The notes: generated by a model not told the origin, from the sequence alone. 15,657 bases of DNA from Anaerolineales bacterium (GCA_016789245.1 JAEURM010000017.1:1-15657); one strand, 5' to 3'. Positions 6,738-14,343 are shown, numbered from the stretch's first letter. A program made the numbers and translations.

Positions 6738-9080
6738 TTAACCCTCTTTCACAAAATACGCCAACGCCTTCTCACTATCCATCAAAATATCTAGCTTGTG
6801 GCCGGGGCGCTCGGCTGAGATGCGGATAACTTTGAAAACTTCCACCTGTTCAACGGCCTCCGGCGCTAGTTCTAGCAGATGGTTGCGGGCGGCGCTGAGG
6901 AAAGGCCGATTGAGCATATCCGGCGCTTCATCTGGATACACGGCCAATGGATAAATGTTAGACTCCACCAAGTCTTGAAAGAAGTGTGTGCCATAACTTG
7001 GGTCTGGCGCGCCGTTGGCCCCTTGCTGAACGGCCAACTCCACCAGTGCGCGCGAGTTGTAAATATCTGCATACGTAACGGGTACGCCGAGTTGCGTGTT
7101 GCTACTGCCCCAGCGGCCCGGCCCCAGCAAGATAAAGTTTTTGCCTTCTAAGTTTTTATTCAGCGAGCCGATGAGGCGCGCCAATTTGTGCCGCGCCGCT
7201 TCATTGAGTGAGGGGTAAACCTCCGGCTCAACGTACAAGATATATTCCACCTGTTCAATTTGCCCGTGCGGCACCATGCGGGCGGCCAAAAACAATTTAT
7301 CGGCCTCCGCTACCTCGCGTGGAATGGGCCGCGTGAGTTCACCGCGGGCCAAGGCTTGCGGGCGGCATTGGAGCACGCAGAACTTGAGCCACGGCTTGCC
7401 ACCACTGGGGTCTGGCGTAAGGCTGGCCGTAAATTCCACATCTACCGGGAAGCCGTAATTTTGCGCCAACGTGGTAAGGATGGTTTTCATCTGCGCCACA
7501 AAATCGGTGCGCTGGAGCAAACCATCAAACGTGAGCACGAGGTTGTGCGGCGTGACGCGCGGGCCAAGGCTTTTGATGGGTAGAAGTGTGCCATCTTCAC
7601 GCAAGGAGGCCACCCAGCGCAGAGGCACGTAGTCCACTGTTAGCGTTTCACTGGCCGGAATGGTGACGAGCAAATTGCTTTCTAAATCTAAACCATCAAT
7701 CAGCCGCTGGGAATAATGTTCCACTTCAGCGGGCGTTTTTTCGGGCCGCAATTGCGGGTGGCTAAGGAAAATCAGCCGCGCGTAATCTTCACCCACGCGC
7801 TCAACGGCGCGCGTACCTAAGCCCAGCACCAGCCGCACAAAACCTTCTTCGCGCCGCAAACGTTGGCTCCACACAATTGGGCTTCGGCTAAAGGCCACGC
7901 CCGCCAATGTGGGGAAGAAGTATTTATCCCACCGCTCGCCCTGCACTTCTTGCAGGAGGATGGCCATGCGTTCATCGTAATCCACCAAGCCCATACGCCG
8001 CCGGTAGATGAGGGCATCTGGCGAGTACACGCTGGCGTAAATGCGCCGAATGGCCAGCGAAAGATCACGCATATTTTCTTTGAGCGTGCCTTGGTTGGGG
8101 CAGAAGTAGCTGTGATATTTTCCGGCGAACGAGGTGCCGAAATTATCTTCGAGCAAACTGGAGGAGCGAACGATGAGGGGCGTATCACCTACCTCGCGCA
8201 AAATCTGGCGCAGTTGTTCGGCAATATCATCCGGAAAGCGGCCTTGTTCGTACTCTGCCTGAATCTTCGGATAGTCCTCACGGATTTGCTCCACCGGTTT
8301 GTATTTTTGGTTGATGTACTCCACTTTGTTGACGGCCAGATAATCGTAGAACACATCGGCCCCAATGAAGTAGGAGCGCGGCATGGCAATCTGCCCCAAA
8401 TCGGAGCTGGCGCTTTGCAAAATCTTCCACGCTAGTAACATGCCGGCCGCTTTGCCACCAATCTTGCCGCTCCCAATCCGCCGCTCGAGGATGAATTTGA
8501 AATCATCTGCATCCAGCCATTTTTTGGCCAAGCCCACAAAACTCAGTTGGTCACTAATCAGCGCTTTGATGAGCACCACGCGCATTTCTTCCAAATGGTG
8601 CTCCACCCGCTCACGCTCGGTGCCCGTCATCGCTTCATACTGTTCCAGTTTGCGGATGAGCAATTCAATCGGCGCCAGTTCCGGGTTGAACGTTAGCACG
8701 GTGGCATCATGGAGCGGGCGGAGTTCACCCGTGCCAGCGCGGCGGCGGCCACTCAGCAGTTCTTCCACAATCCGGTGGAACAAATCCATCGGCAGGTTGT
8801 AAGCAAAGTAAAAATCGGTGAGATGGTCACGGATTTGTTGAAGCCGCCCCTGCCAGATGTGCTCGCTCTCCTCGCCGAACGGGTCTGAAAGCCCCTCGCG
8901 TAGTTGCGATTGCACGGCTTTCTCAGTGGCTTCGGCTTCTAAACGTTCTAGCGTAATTACGCCACGCCGGAACAATTCCTCGCGCATGCGCTCGCGGATG
9001 CGGCGCGCCAGCACCGGGTACTGCGTAATTTGCAGATAGAGGGAAAGGATGCGGGGCAAATCGCCTTGAGATTCCACCAT
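6738..9080 (-). CDS. PEP/pyruvate-binding domain protein (PPDK N-domain), no phosphohistidine or PEP barrel
   Basis: A 780-residue protein built around the nucleotide-binding domain shared by pyruvate phosphate dikinase and PEP synthase. Residues about 1-190 are a helical charged region of unknown role. GSGKIGGKAAGM (203-214) matches the GGKgan-type start of the domain. TPLIVRSSSLLEDNFGTSFA (300-319) is the vRSSa.eD...sFAG motif, and VQGE, GVAFSRSP, LGLGTRAVERVGEDY, DVEF and LQCRPQ (570-575) follow in the usual order. After that come about 200 residues with LLGPGRWGSSNTQLGVPV and GTHFFQDL instead of the swivelling phosphohistidine domain and PEP barrel, so it cannot be a complete PEP synthase. 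An ATP-dependent phosphotransfer role is inference. The frame is open to 9173, but a terminator hairpin lies in that extension; ATG at 9080 sits 6 nt after TACAAT, without a Shine-Dalgarno. Confidence 0.88.
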   Translation of the reverse strand: MVESQGDLPRILSLYLQITQYPVLARRIRERMREELFRRGVITLERLEAEATEKAVQSQLREGLSDPFGEESEHIWQGRLQQIRDHLTDFYFAYNLPMDLFHRIVEELLSGRRRAGTGELRPLHDATVLTFNPELAPIELLIRKLEQYEAMTGTERERVEHHLEEMRVVLIKALISDQLSFVGLAKKWLDADDFKFILERRIGSGKIGGKAAGMLLAWKILQSASSDLGQIAMPRSYFIGADVFYDYLAVNKVEYINQKYKPVEQIREDYPKIQAEYEQGRFPDDIAEQLRQILREVGDTPLIVRSSSLLEDNFGTSFAGKYHSYFCPNQGTLKENMRDLSLAIRRIYASVYSPDALIYRRRMGLVDYDERMAILLQEVQGERWDKYFFPTLAGVAFSRSPIVWSQRLRREEGFVRLVLGLGTRAVERVGEDYARLIFLSHPQLRPEKTPAEVEHYSQRLIDGLDLESNLLVTIPASETLTVDYVPLRWVASLREDGTLLPIKSLGPRVTPHNLVLTFDGLLQRTDFVAQMKTILTTLAQNYGFPVDVEFTASLTPDPSGGKPWLKFCVLQCRPQALARGELTRPIPREVAEADKLFLAARMVPHGQIEQVEYILYVEPEVYPSLNEAARHKLARLIGSLNKNLEGKNFILLGPGRWGSSNTQLGVPVTYADIYNSRALVELAVQQGANGAPDPSYGTHFFQDLVESNIYPLAVYPDEAPDMLNRPFLSAARNHLLELAPEAVEQVEVFKVIRISAERPGHKLDILMDSEKALAYFVKEG

Positions 9081-9092
9081 GCCGTGATTGTA
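9081..9092 (-). promoter_or_regulatory. Candidate leaderless promoter: TACAAT 6 nt before ATG
   Basis: Minus strand: TACAAT (9092-9087), six nucleotides, then the ATG of the PEP-binding gene. With usual -10 spacing the transcript would begin at or next to the start codon. A pyrimidine-rich tract (about 9093-9120) precedes it, no Shine-Dalgarno is present, and the -35 is poor. The same geometry precedes the AfsR-like gene at 13770. Confidence 0.55.
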
Positions 9093-9127
9093 AAGGAGGA
9101 TGGGAGCAGGGGGAAGGATAAAGCCCA

Positions 9128-9158
9128 CAAAAAGGCGGAAAGGTTTTTGCTTTCCGCC
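9128..9158 (-). terminator. Rho-independent terminator closing the regulator-SnoaL-SRPBCC-ABM set
   Basis: On the minus strand GGCGGAAAG (9158-9150) and CTTTCCGCC (9142-9134) form a perfect 9-bp stem with a 7-nt loop, followed by TTTTTGTG. It lies 58 nt after the ABM-like gene stop and upstream of the next start at 9080. It therefore separates the two transcripts and rules against starting the PEP-binding protein at 9173. Confidence 0.9.
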
Positions 9159-9215
9159 TGTGATGTAACCCATGCGGCGTACCGAGATTACGGTTGCTGT
9201 GAATGGAGGGTGTGT

Positions 9216-9518
9216 TCAATCAGCGAGGCGGCTGATAAATTCCGCACTGACTTGATAAGCCTCGCGGGTGGGCGTGCTGGCGAGAGAGGCGGCCAGTTGT
9301 TGGGGGTAGCCCACATCGCGCTCACTGGCCCACATGGCGGCCTCCGTCTCCCACAACAAAATAGTTAGGCTCTTGCCGGTATCATTATCTACTAGCCACA
9401 ACGCGCCGCAAAAGCCGGGTTGCCCGCCAAAGCTGGGCAAGAGCGTTTGCTGATGAAGTTGCGTAGCTTCACCCAGCCGGCTGTGTGCCAGTTGGGCGGT
9501 GATCACACGGGCGTACAT
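9216..9518 (-). CDS. ABM-like (antibiotic biosynthesis monooxygenase fold) small protein
   Basis: A 100-residue protein with the pattern of the dimeric alpha-beta barrel/ABM superfamily. It opens with beta strand MYARVITAQL, then a helix with Leu/His/Gln, a PGFCGALWLVDNDTGKSLTILLWET stretch spanning two strands (the P-G-(F)-x-G-...-TGK-x-x-x-x-x-W-E-(T/S) pattern is typical) and a helix rich in Ala/Ser/Gln. Some family members are heme- or cofactor-free monooxygenases, others are stress or unknown proteins, so the reaction cannot be stated. ATG at 9518 is preceded by AAGGCGG overlapping the stop region of the SRPBCC gene 11 nt upstream. This suggests co-transcription and translational coupling. 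A terminator follows. Confidence 0.78.
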   Translation of the reverse strand: MYARVITAQLAHSRLGEATQLHQQTLLPSFGGQPGFCGALWLVDNDTGKSLTILLWETEAAMWASERDVGYPQQLAASLASTPTREAYQVSAEFISRLAD

Positions 9519-9529
9519 AGCACACCGCC

Positions 9530-10555
9530 TTAGCGGGATGAGGAGGTGGCCAGCCGCTCGGCGGCGGTGATTGGCCCAGCCTCTAGTTTAGCCTTAAGGT
9601 TGGCCAGCCCACCAGCCACTTGCTTACTCCCCACCATCGGCCAAATGAGGGCCGGTTGTAAAAACCACAACACCCACGGCCCAGCATATTTCTCAAAGCG
9701 ATGGGTCAGCCGCGTGCCGCTCCCCTCTGCTTCAAACAACATCGTCCAACGGTAACTCCCCGAATCATCCTGCACATCGTATACAAAACAACGCGCCGGG
9801 GCGTCACTCACCACTTTGATGAGGCCGCGAAAAGTGCCAACGAAGCCGGCGGTGCGGCGGGCAACGGATGTAAAGGTTGCGCCCGGGCCACTGTCTGGTC
9901 CAGCTACATGGGCAATCTCCAATGGATTGAAGGCCCACTCCGCATGGCGGCGAATATCAGTGGCATAACGATAAACGTGTTCGGGCGAAGCTTCAATATA
10001 AAGACTCTTTTCGGCGGTGATGCGGGCGGGCTGGCCGAGGTGGGAAGTTGGGGCCTGTCCCTCTAAAATCAACTGGATGTTTTTCAACCCAGCATCGAAC
10101 TGGCGGAAGGCGCGTTTTTCCATGAACAATAAAAGGCCCACCCAGCCCGGCATAGGACCAAAGACGAAGAATACTTTTTGGCTCAGCCGCGTGCCGTCCT
10201 CGCCTTCGGGCGTTAGGTCTATCTCCCAATCCGCATGCGTGCCCGCATCACCCACCATATGGGCATGCCAAGCCAAGCGTTTATTGGGTACCAGTTCGCG
10301 CACTTCACACAGTGTTTGCGCCTTAATCGCCAACTTTTGTTTAATGGGTCCGCGTGGCTGGCGGTCTGCTTGAAAGGATTGCTTCTCGTAGGTGAGGTAC
10401 TGTGCGCCCACACCTGTAGCGTCACCGGCTTTCACTTGCTCCAGCCGCTCCAGCGTTTGGGCCCATTCAACGTGGCGAGGGAAATCACTGAGGTAGGCGT
10501 ACACCTCACGCACGGGCTTTTGAATGAAAATCGTATTGTGATAATGAATATCCAT
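9530..10555 (-). CDS. Tandem SRPBCC (polyketide cyclase/START-like) didomain protein
   Basis: A 341-residue soluble protein made of two SRPBCC ligand-pocket domains, about residues 1-165 and 178-326. The repeats align by eye: PVREVYAYLSDFPRHVEWA (14-32) with SPEHVYRYATDIRRHAEWA (190-208), and GTRLSQKVFF (121-130) with GTRLTHRFEK (280-289). In each repeat the last motif leads into a Trp/Pro segment and a long C-terminal helix ending in LE. This is the fold of aromatase/cyclases, coenzyme Q-binding proteins and other small-molecule carriers; the ligand is unknown. Didomain SRPBCC proteins of about this size occur as aromatic polyketide aromatase/cyclases, but single-gene inference to that role is weak. 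ATG at 10555 is preceded by AAAGGAAA. It lies 46 nt after the SnoaL-like gene and 11 nt before the ABM-like gene. The start codon is within a possible RNA hairpin. Confidence 0.85.
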   Translation of the reverse strand: MDIHYHNTIFIQKPVREVYAYLSDFPRHVEWAQTLERLEQVKAGDATGVGAQYLTYEKQSFQADRQPRGPIKQKLAIKAQTLCEVRELVPNKRLAWHAHMVGDAGTHADWEIDLTPEGEDGTRLSQKVFFVFGPMPGWVGLLLFMEKRAFRQFDAGLKNIQLILEGQAPTSHLGQPARITAEKSLYIEASPEHVYRYATDIRRHAEWAFNPLEIAHVAGPDSGPGATFTSVARRTAGFVGTFRGLIKVVSDAPARCFVYDVQDDSGSYRWTMLFEAEGSGTRLTHRFEKYAGPWVLWFLQPALIWPMVGSKQVAGGLANLKAKLEAGPITAAERLATSSSR

Positions 10556-10578
10556 GAAGATTATTTCCTTTCATGGAT
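10550..10578 (-). promoter_or_regulatory. Potential RNA hairpin over the SRPBCC translation start
   Basis: On the minus strand ATCCATGAA (10578-10570) is a perfect 9-nt inverted match to TTCATGGAT (10558-10550). The 11-nt loop contains the Shine-Dalgarno AGGAAA, and the right arm contains the ATG start. In RNA this would pair the start codon while displaying the ribosome site. As DNA it could instead be an operator. The left arm also has an out-of-frame ATG opening a roughly 22-codon overlapping frame. Confidence 0.45.
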
Positions 10579-10601
10579 GACTTTACCCCGCCACCGTAAA
10601 A

Positions 10602-10979
10602 TCAGCGTAAAAGTTCATCAAACGCGGCCTCACCCAGCCGGAGCCACCGCTCCACACAGCGGCCCGCTTCAAAACGCAATACCGTCAATCCAGCGCGGCC
10701 TGCATCCAAGCGGGTGGGTTGGTTAAAAACGGTGTAGCGGCAACCAAGATAGCTTCCGTGCGGAAAAACCTCATCCAGCACCAATATCGCCTTGGGGGCC
10801 GCCGCCCACACTCGGGCGTAGAACTGACGCGCACCTTCCAAAGTGGGCGGCAACTCGGGCGGGAGGTGGTGCCAGATTGAATTGGCGGTGTACAGCTCAA
10901 AATAGTGCTCCCGCCGGGCGGGGTCACCCCAACACTCTGCCGCGCGCCGGAGGGCGGTTTCATTGGGGTTATGGCGCAT
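10602..10979 (-). CDS. SnoaL-like / NTF2-fold protein
   Basis: A 125-residue protein of the NTF2-like superfamily, closest in look to SnoaL-like cyclases and related ester-cyclase proteins. It has an N-terminal helical region with HYFELYT followed by IWHHLPPELPPTLEGARQFY, the pocket-His/Pro pattern of SnoaL relatives. Then come LDEVFPHGSYLGCRYTVFN and GLTVLRFEAGRCVERWLRLG, where the hydrophobic-G-R-(C/I)-x-E-x-W ending is family-typical. Members cyclise polyketides or simply bind small molecules, and the substrate is not predictable. I chose ATG at 10979, with GGAAG 6 nt upstream inside the AfsR-like gene, rather than a GTG at 11012. The chosen start overlaps the regulator's stop by 11 bp, indicating coupled expression with that regulator. 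Confidence 0.82.
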   Translation of the reverse strand: MRHNPNETALRRAAECWGDPARREHYFELYTANSIWHHLPPELPPTLEGARQFYARVWAAAPKAILVLDEVFPHGSYLGCRYTVFNQPTRLDAGRAGLTVLRFEAGRCVERWLRLGEAAFDELLR

Positions 10980-13770
10980 CTGGGGCTTCCAACGCCAATA
11001 GCACAGTTTCACTCAGCGGTTGGGTTTGGCCGTGCGCCCAAGCTACTTCAAAGGCTACTCGCCCAATTTGTTCCCGGCAGAGATGCATGGCCTGCTCATG
11101 CTCGGCGTTCCAAACCGGTGCGGTGGGTGAACCAGTCCGCTCACGCACGGCGCTGGCCGCCCCGAATAATTGAGCCGCTCGTTTCGGCTGGCCCTCCGCC
11201 ACGGCCAAGAGCGCTAAGCCTTCCAAGTTATAAGGTAACGTCCATAAATCCTGTAATTGGCGAGCAATAGCTAATGACTCATTGAAGCAGGCCCGGGCTT
11301 CCGTGAGGTGACCTTGCGCCAACGCTACCTGCCCTAACCCCCACAACGCGTACGCCACGCCGCGCGGGTCACCAATTTTGCGTTTGAGGCTTAGACTTTC
11401 GGCATGATATTGGTAGGCACGGGCATAGTCATTTTCGCGGCGCACTAACATACCCAAATTACTCAAGGTTTCAGAAAGGCCCCACTCATCCCCTAATTCA
11501 CGCCACAGGGCTAGGCTGGCTTCGTACTGCGTGCGGGCCACGGCTAAATCTCCCACCCGGTGAGCGGCAAAACCCAAATGAAACCGCGTCAAGGCTTCAA
11601 AGCGGCGGTGTTCCGGCCCCAACGCCTGCCACAAGCGTAGGCTTTCGTTTAGAAGTTCTTCGGCGGCGGTGTGGTGCATTTGATAATGGGCGAGGATACC
11701 GGCGTGCATTAACGTTTTGGCGCGGGCCGAGGTGGGTGCTTGGGCGGCTGGCAGGGCCAACAACGCCTTCAATTGTTGGTGCGATTCACCAAGATAGCCT
11801 CGCTGATCCCAAAAGCGCCACAGCGCCCCCGCCAGTCGTAAGCCCAACGCCACATCCGTTTCGGCTCCAGTAGCCGCCCAACGCAGGGCGGCCCGTAAGT
11901 TGGCGTGGTCTTGCTCCAGCCGTTCCTGCCATTCGGCCTGCTCGGCGCTGATGAGTTTGGGCTCAGCCTCTTCTACCAGTTGAACACACCATCGCAAATG
12001 CCGCCGCCGCAACTCTGGCTCCTCTCCGAAGAGCCATAATTTATCAGCGGCGTACTCGTGCAGAGTCTCCAACAAGTGATAGCGCTCTTGCTCCGCCAGC
12101 AAGAGAGATTTATCAATTAAGCGGGTGAGTATATCCAGCAGAGATAACTGCGGGCTGGTTATGCTCAAGGGTTCATCACCCACAACTTTTTCCACCGCTT
12201 CTAACGTAAAGCCACCGGCAAACACGGCCAGCCGCCGAAACACAGTTTGTTCCACCTCATCCAATAAATCGTAGCTCCAATCTAAGGCCGCCCGTAGAGT
12301 TTGTTGGCGGGGCAAGGCGGCGCGGTTGCCAGTGGTAAGGAGGTTGAAGCGGTCATCTAACCGCGCGGCAATTTGTTCTGGGGAAAGCGCCCTAACCCGT
12401 GCCGCCGCTAACTCAATGGCCAAGGGCAGGCCATCTAGCCGCTGGCAAATTTGGGCAATGGCCGCAGTATTCGCTGGTGAAACGGTGAAGCCAAACTTCA
12501 CTGCCGCCGCTCGTTCTCCAAACAGCCGCGTCGCCTCAGAGGCGGCCTCCAGCGGTGGCACCGGCCACACTTGTTCGCCCGTGAGGTTGAGGGCCTCGCG
12601 GCTGGTGGCAAGAATTTTTAGTTGGGGGCCGCCGCGCAGTAATTGTTCGGCCAACGCGGCACAGATCAGGATGAGGTGCTCGCAGTTATCCAGTACTAAC
12701 AGCATCCGTTTAGATTGAACAAAAGTGGCTAAAGAGTGGGCGATGGGTTGGCTGGGGTTTTCACGCAAACCCAGCACTTTGGCGATGGCTTGTGGCACCA
12801 GTGAAGCTTCCGCAACGGCGGCCAGCTCCACCCACCAAACACCATCCGGAAAGTGAGGCGTTTGGCAAAGCGTTTCCGCCACACGCAGGGCCAGCCGCGT
12901 TTTGCCTGCGCCGCCCGGGCCAGTAAGGGTGTGCAAACGCTGGGCCGATGCATCTTTTTGAATTTCGGCCACGATAGCCTCAAGCTCGCGGGCGCGGCCA
13001 ATAAAACTGGTGAGAGGGGCTGGTAAATTATTGAGCAGGGCTGGGGCGGCGCGGGCGCGGCGGATTTGTTGGTACAGTGCAGTGGTTTGGGCCGCTGGCT
13101 CCACGCCCAACTCGGTGCGCAAAACCTGTTGGCAGGCCGCATACTGCCGCAAGGCCGCCTCACTCTCACCCAACGCCCAATAACTCTGCATCAAACTCTG
13201 GTGGGCGGCTTCATCAGTTGGTTCAGCGGAAAGAATCCGCGTGGCCGTGGCAATGGCTTGGGCATATTCACCGTGGGCGCGGTAGTGCTGGGTGAGGTGG
13301 GCTAACACACCCAGATACAGTCTACGTAAACTCTCGCGCTCTGGCCCCAACCAGTCATCATAGCAATCGGCTAACAAATCGCCGCCGTAGATTTCGATGC
13401 TCTCTGGGTCAACGTTAGGCAAAGCCGTTGAAGTTACTGCTTCCGCTTGCGCTTTGAAAGTTAGGGCATCTACCCACAACCCAGCTTCTAAATTGAGTTG
13501 AATAGTTTCCCGGTCAGCCACAATCCAATTCTCACCTAGCACTCGGCGAAGCGCCGTTAGCGCACTACGAAGCGAGGCCCGCGCTTGTTCATCCGGCGAA
13601 TCGCCCCACAACAAACTCGCTAATTTCTCGCGTGACTGTGGCTGTGGGTGGAGGGCGAGGTAGGCGAGGAGCATCTCGGCTTTACGCGTGGGCAGGCGGA
13701 GCGGCTGAGCGTTGCGCTCCAACCGAAACGCGCCTAACACAAAAAGCCGCGTGGCGGGGGAAGAAGCCAT
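10969..13770 (-). CDS. SARP/AfsR-type transcriptional regulator (winged helix-BTAD-NB-ARC-TPR)
   Basis: A 933-residue cytosolic regulator. Residues about 7-105 are an OmpR-like winged helix DNA-binding domain (LFVLGAFRLERNAQPLRLPT, RKAEMLLAYLALH, REKLASLLWGD, SLRSALTALRRVLG). Residues about 107-240 are the helical BTAD domain (EIYGGDLLADCYDDWLGPER, ending LGVEPAAQTTALYQQIR). Residues about 255-570 are an NB-ARC-like STAND ATPase: Walker A GPGGAGKT at 284-291, Walker B MLLVLDN at 356-362, LATSRE at 387-392, GLPLAIEL at 447-454. Residues about 640-870 are TPR-like repeats. Such proteins integrate a signal through ATPase and TPR domains and activate neighbouring promoters; AfsR and SARPs often control secondary metabolism. 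The signal here is unknown. It is first in an apparent operon with the SnoaL-like, SRPBCC and ABM-like genes. ATG lies 6 nt after TACAAT, with no Shine-Dalgarno. Confidence 0.93.
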   Translation of the reverse strand: MASSPATRLFVLGAFRLERNAQPLRLPTRKAEMLLAYLALHPQPQSREKLASLLWGDSPDEQARASLRSALTALRRVLGENWIVADRETIQLNLEAGLWVDALTFKAQAEAVTSTALPNVDPESIEIYGGDLLADCYDDWLGPERESLRRLYLGVLAHLTQHYRAHGEYAQAIATATRILSAEPTDEAAHQSLMQSYWALGESEAALRQYAACQQVLRTELGVEPAAQTTALYQQIRRARAAPALLNNLPAPLTSFIGRARELEAIVAEIQKDASAQRLHTLTGPGGAGKTRLALRVAETLCQTPHFPDGVWWVELAAVAEASLVPQAIAKVLGLRENPSQPIAHSLATFVQSKRMLLVLDNCEHLILICAALAEQLLRGGPQLKILATSREALNLTGEQVWPVPPLEAASEATRLFGERAAAVKFGFTVSPANTAAIAQICQRLDGLPLAIELAAARVRALSPEQIAARLDDRFNLLTTGNRAALPRQQTLRAALDWSYDLLDEVEQTVFRRLAVFAGGFTLEAVEKVVGDEPLSITSPQLSLLDILTRLIDKSLLLAEQERYHLLETLHEYAADKLWLFGEEPELRRRHLRWCVQLVEEAEPKLISAEQAEWQERLEQDHANLRAALRWAATGAETDVALGLRLAGALWRFWDQRGYLGESHQQLKALLALPAAQAPTSARAKTLMHAGILAHYQMHHTAAEELLNESLRLWQALGPEHRRFEALTRFHLGFAAHRVGDLAVARTQYEASLALWRELGDEWGLSETLSNLGMLVRRENDYARAYQYHAESLSLKRKIGDPRGVAYALWGLGQVALAQGHLTEARACFNESLAIARQLQDLWTLPYNLEGLALLAVAEGQPKRAAQLFGAASAVRERTGSPTAPVWNAEHEQAMHLCREQIGRVAFEVAWAHGQTQPLSETVLLALEAPDAP

Positions 13771-13776
13771 GCGGCG

Positions 13777-13782
13777 ATTGTA
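13777..13782 (-). promoter_or_regulatory. Candidate leaderless promoter of the AfsR-like gene
   Basis: Minus strand TACAAT, then CGCCGC, then the ATG at 13770: the same hexamer and the same 6-nt spacing as before the PEP-binding gene. It is preceded by a pyrimidine-rich tract (about 13783-13811) and lacks a ribosome site or a good -35. Transcription would be expected to begin at or beside the A of ATG. Confidence 0.55.
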
Positions 13783-13872
13783 CGTGAGGGCGAGGGAAGG
13801 AGAAAGGCAGAGGCTGGCCCAAACACAGGCCGTCTCGCCTTCACGCTGAGGATTATTTTACAAAGCTTAGGT

Positions 13873-14022
13873 TTAGGTAAGCTTGATGGCTCTTTCAATA
13901 GCCGCCATAGCCGCCAGCGCTACATGTTCCCGCCACGGGCGCGCGGCCACTACTTCAGTGGCAGAAACTTCGCCACGCTGATTGCGCGCGGCCAGTTCCG
14001 TGGCGGAACGTTCAGTGAGTGC
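13873..14022 (-). pseudogene. Possible amidase N-terminal remnant
   Basis: A minus-strand frame without its own start reads ALTERSATELAARNQRGEVS followed by ATEVVAA (about 13942-14022). This resembles the N-terminal helices of amidase-signature enzymes (L-sAtELA-x2-i-x-x-GevSa-x-EVV-x-A). The continuation to the TAA at 13873 (RPWREHVALAAMAAIERAIK) no longer looks like an amidase, and there is no Ser-Ser-Lys catalytic region anywhere downstream. I read it as a small fragment left by deletion; a chance resemblance is possible since only about 27 residues match. Confidence 0.35.
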
Positions 14023-14062
14023 GGCGTGGCCGTTAAGCACAGGGCAAGTAATGTGGGGTACG

Positions 14063-14343
14063 GTGGTTATCCACTGTTTTGGGCGCAACAGAAAGTTGCT
14101 GGGCAATGACTTTGATAGTGTGCCCACGCGCCAGCAACCGCAAAACTTCCACTTCGCGCTCGCTCAATCCGGCTGTAAAAGTGCCGTGGGCACGTTGGGC
14201 GCTTTCAGCGAACTTGAGTTTTCGGCTAGCCGCATGGCCACCACACAACTTTGCAGGGCAAATTCCAACGGCTGACCCATGCCCAAATCTGTAGCAAGCG
14301 AGAGCGCGGCCAACAGTTCAACGTGGCGAAGAGGAGCGGGCAT
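14063..14343 (-). pseudogene. Remnant of an HD-domain/LuxR-HTH regulator, internally deleted and frameshifted
   Basis: From ATG at 14343 a 59-codon frame reads MPAPLRHVELLAALSLATDL then GMGQPLEFALQSCVVAMRLA, the typical first 40 residues of large HD-type LuxR-family regulators. It then loses homology and stops at 14164. In another frame, from about 14170 to 14063, the minus strand reads GLSEREVEVLRLLARGHTIK followed by VIAQQLSVAPKTVDNH, a classical LuxR-type HTH lacking its last quarter. The few hundred codons between these two ends in intact relatives are missing, and the two pieces are in different frames. TGCAAT lies 6 nt before the ATG, echoing the leaderless promoters of neighbouring genes. 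Together with the amidase-like fragment this fills the 657-bp stretch between the AfsR-like gene and the lipoprotein gene (13771-14427); I see no intact gene there. Confidence 0.75.

Noticed and set aside
7863..8435. 190-codon plus-strand frame opposite the PEP-binding gene
   Set aside because: It lies wholly antisense to a conserved domain and has no ribosome site or recognisable motif.
13863..13884. AAGCTTA...TAAGCTT inverted repeat downstream of the pseudogene remnants
   Set aside because: A 7-bp AT-rich stem without a proper T tract; could be chance or a decayed terminator.
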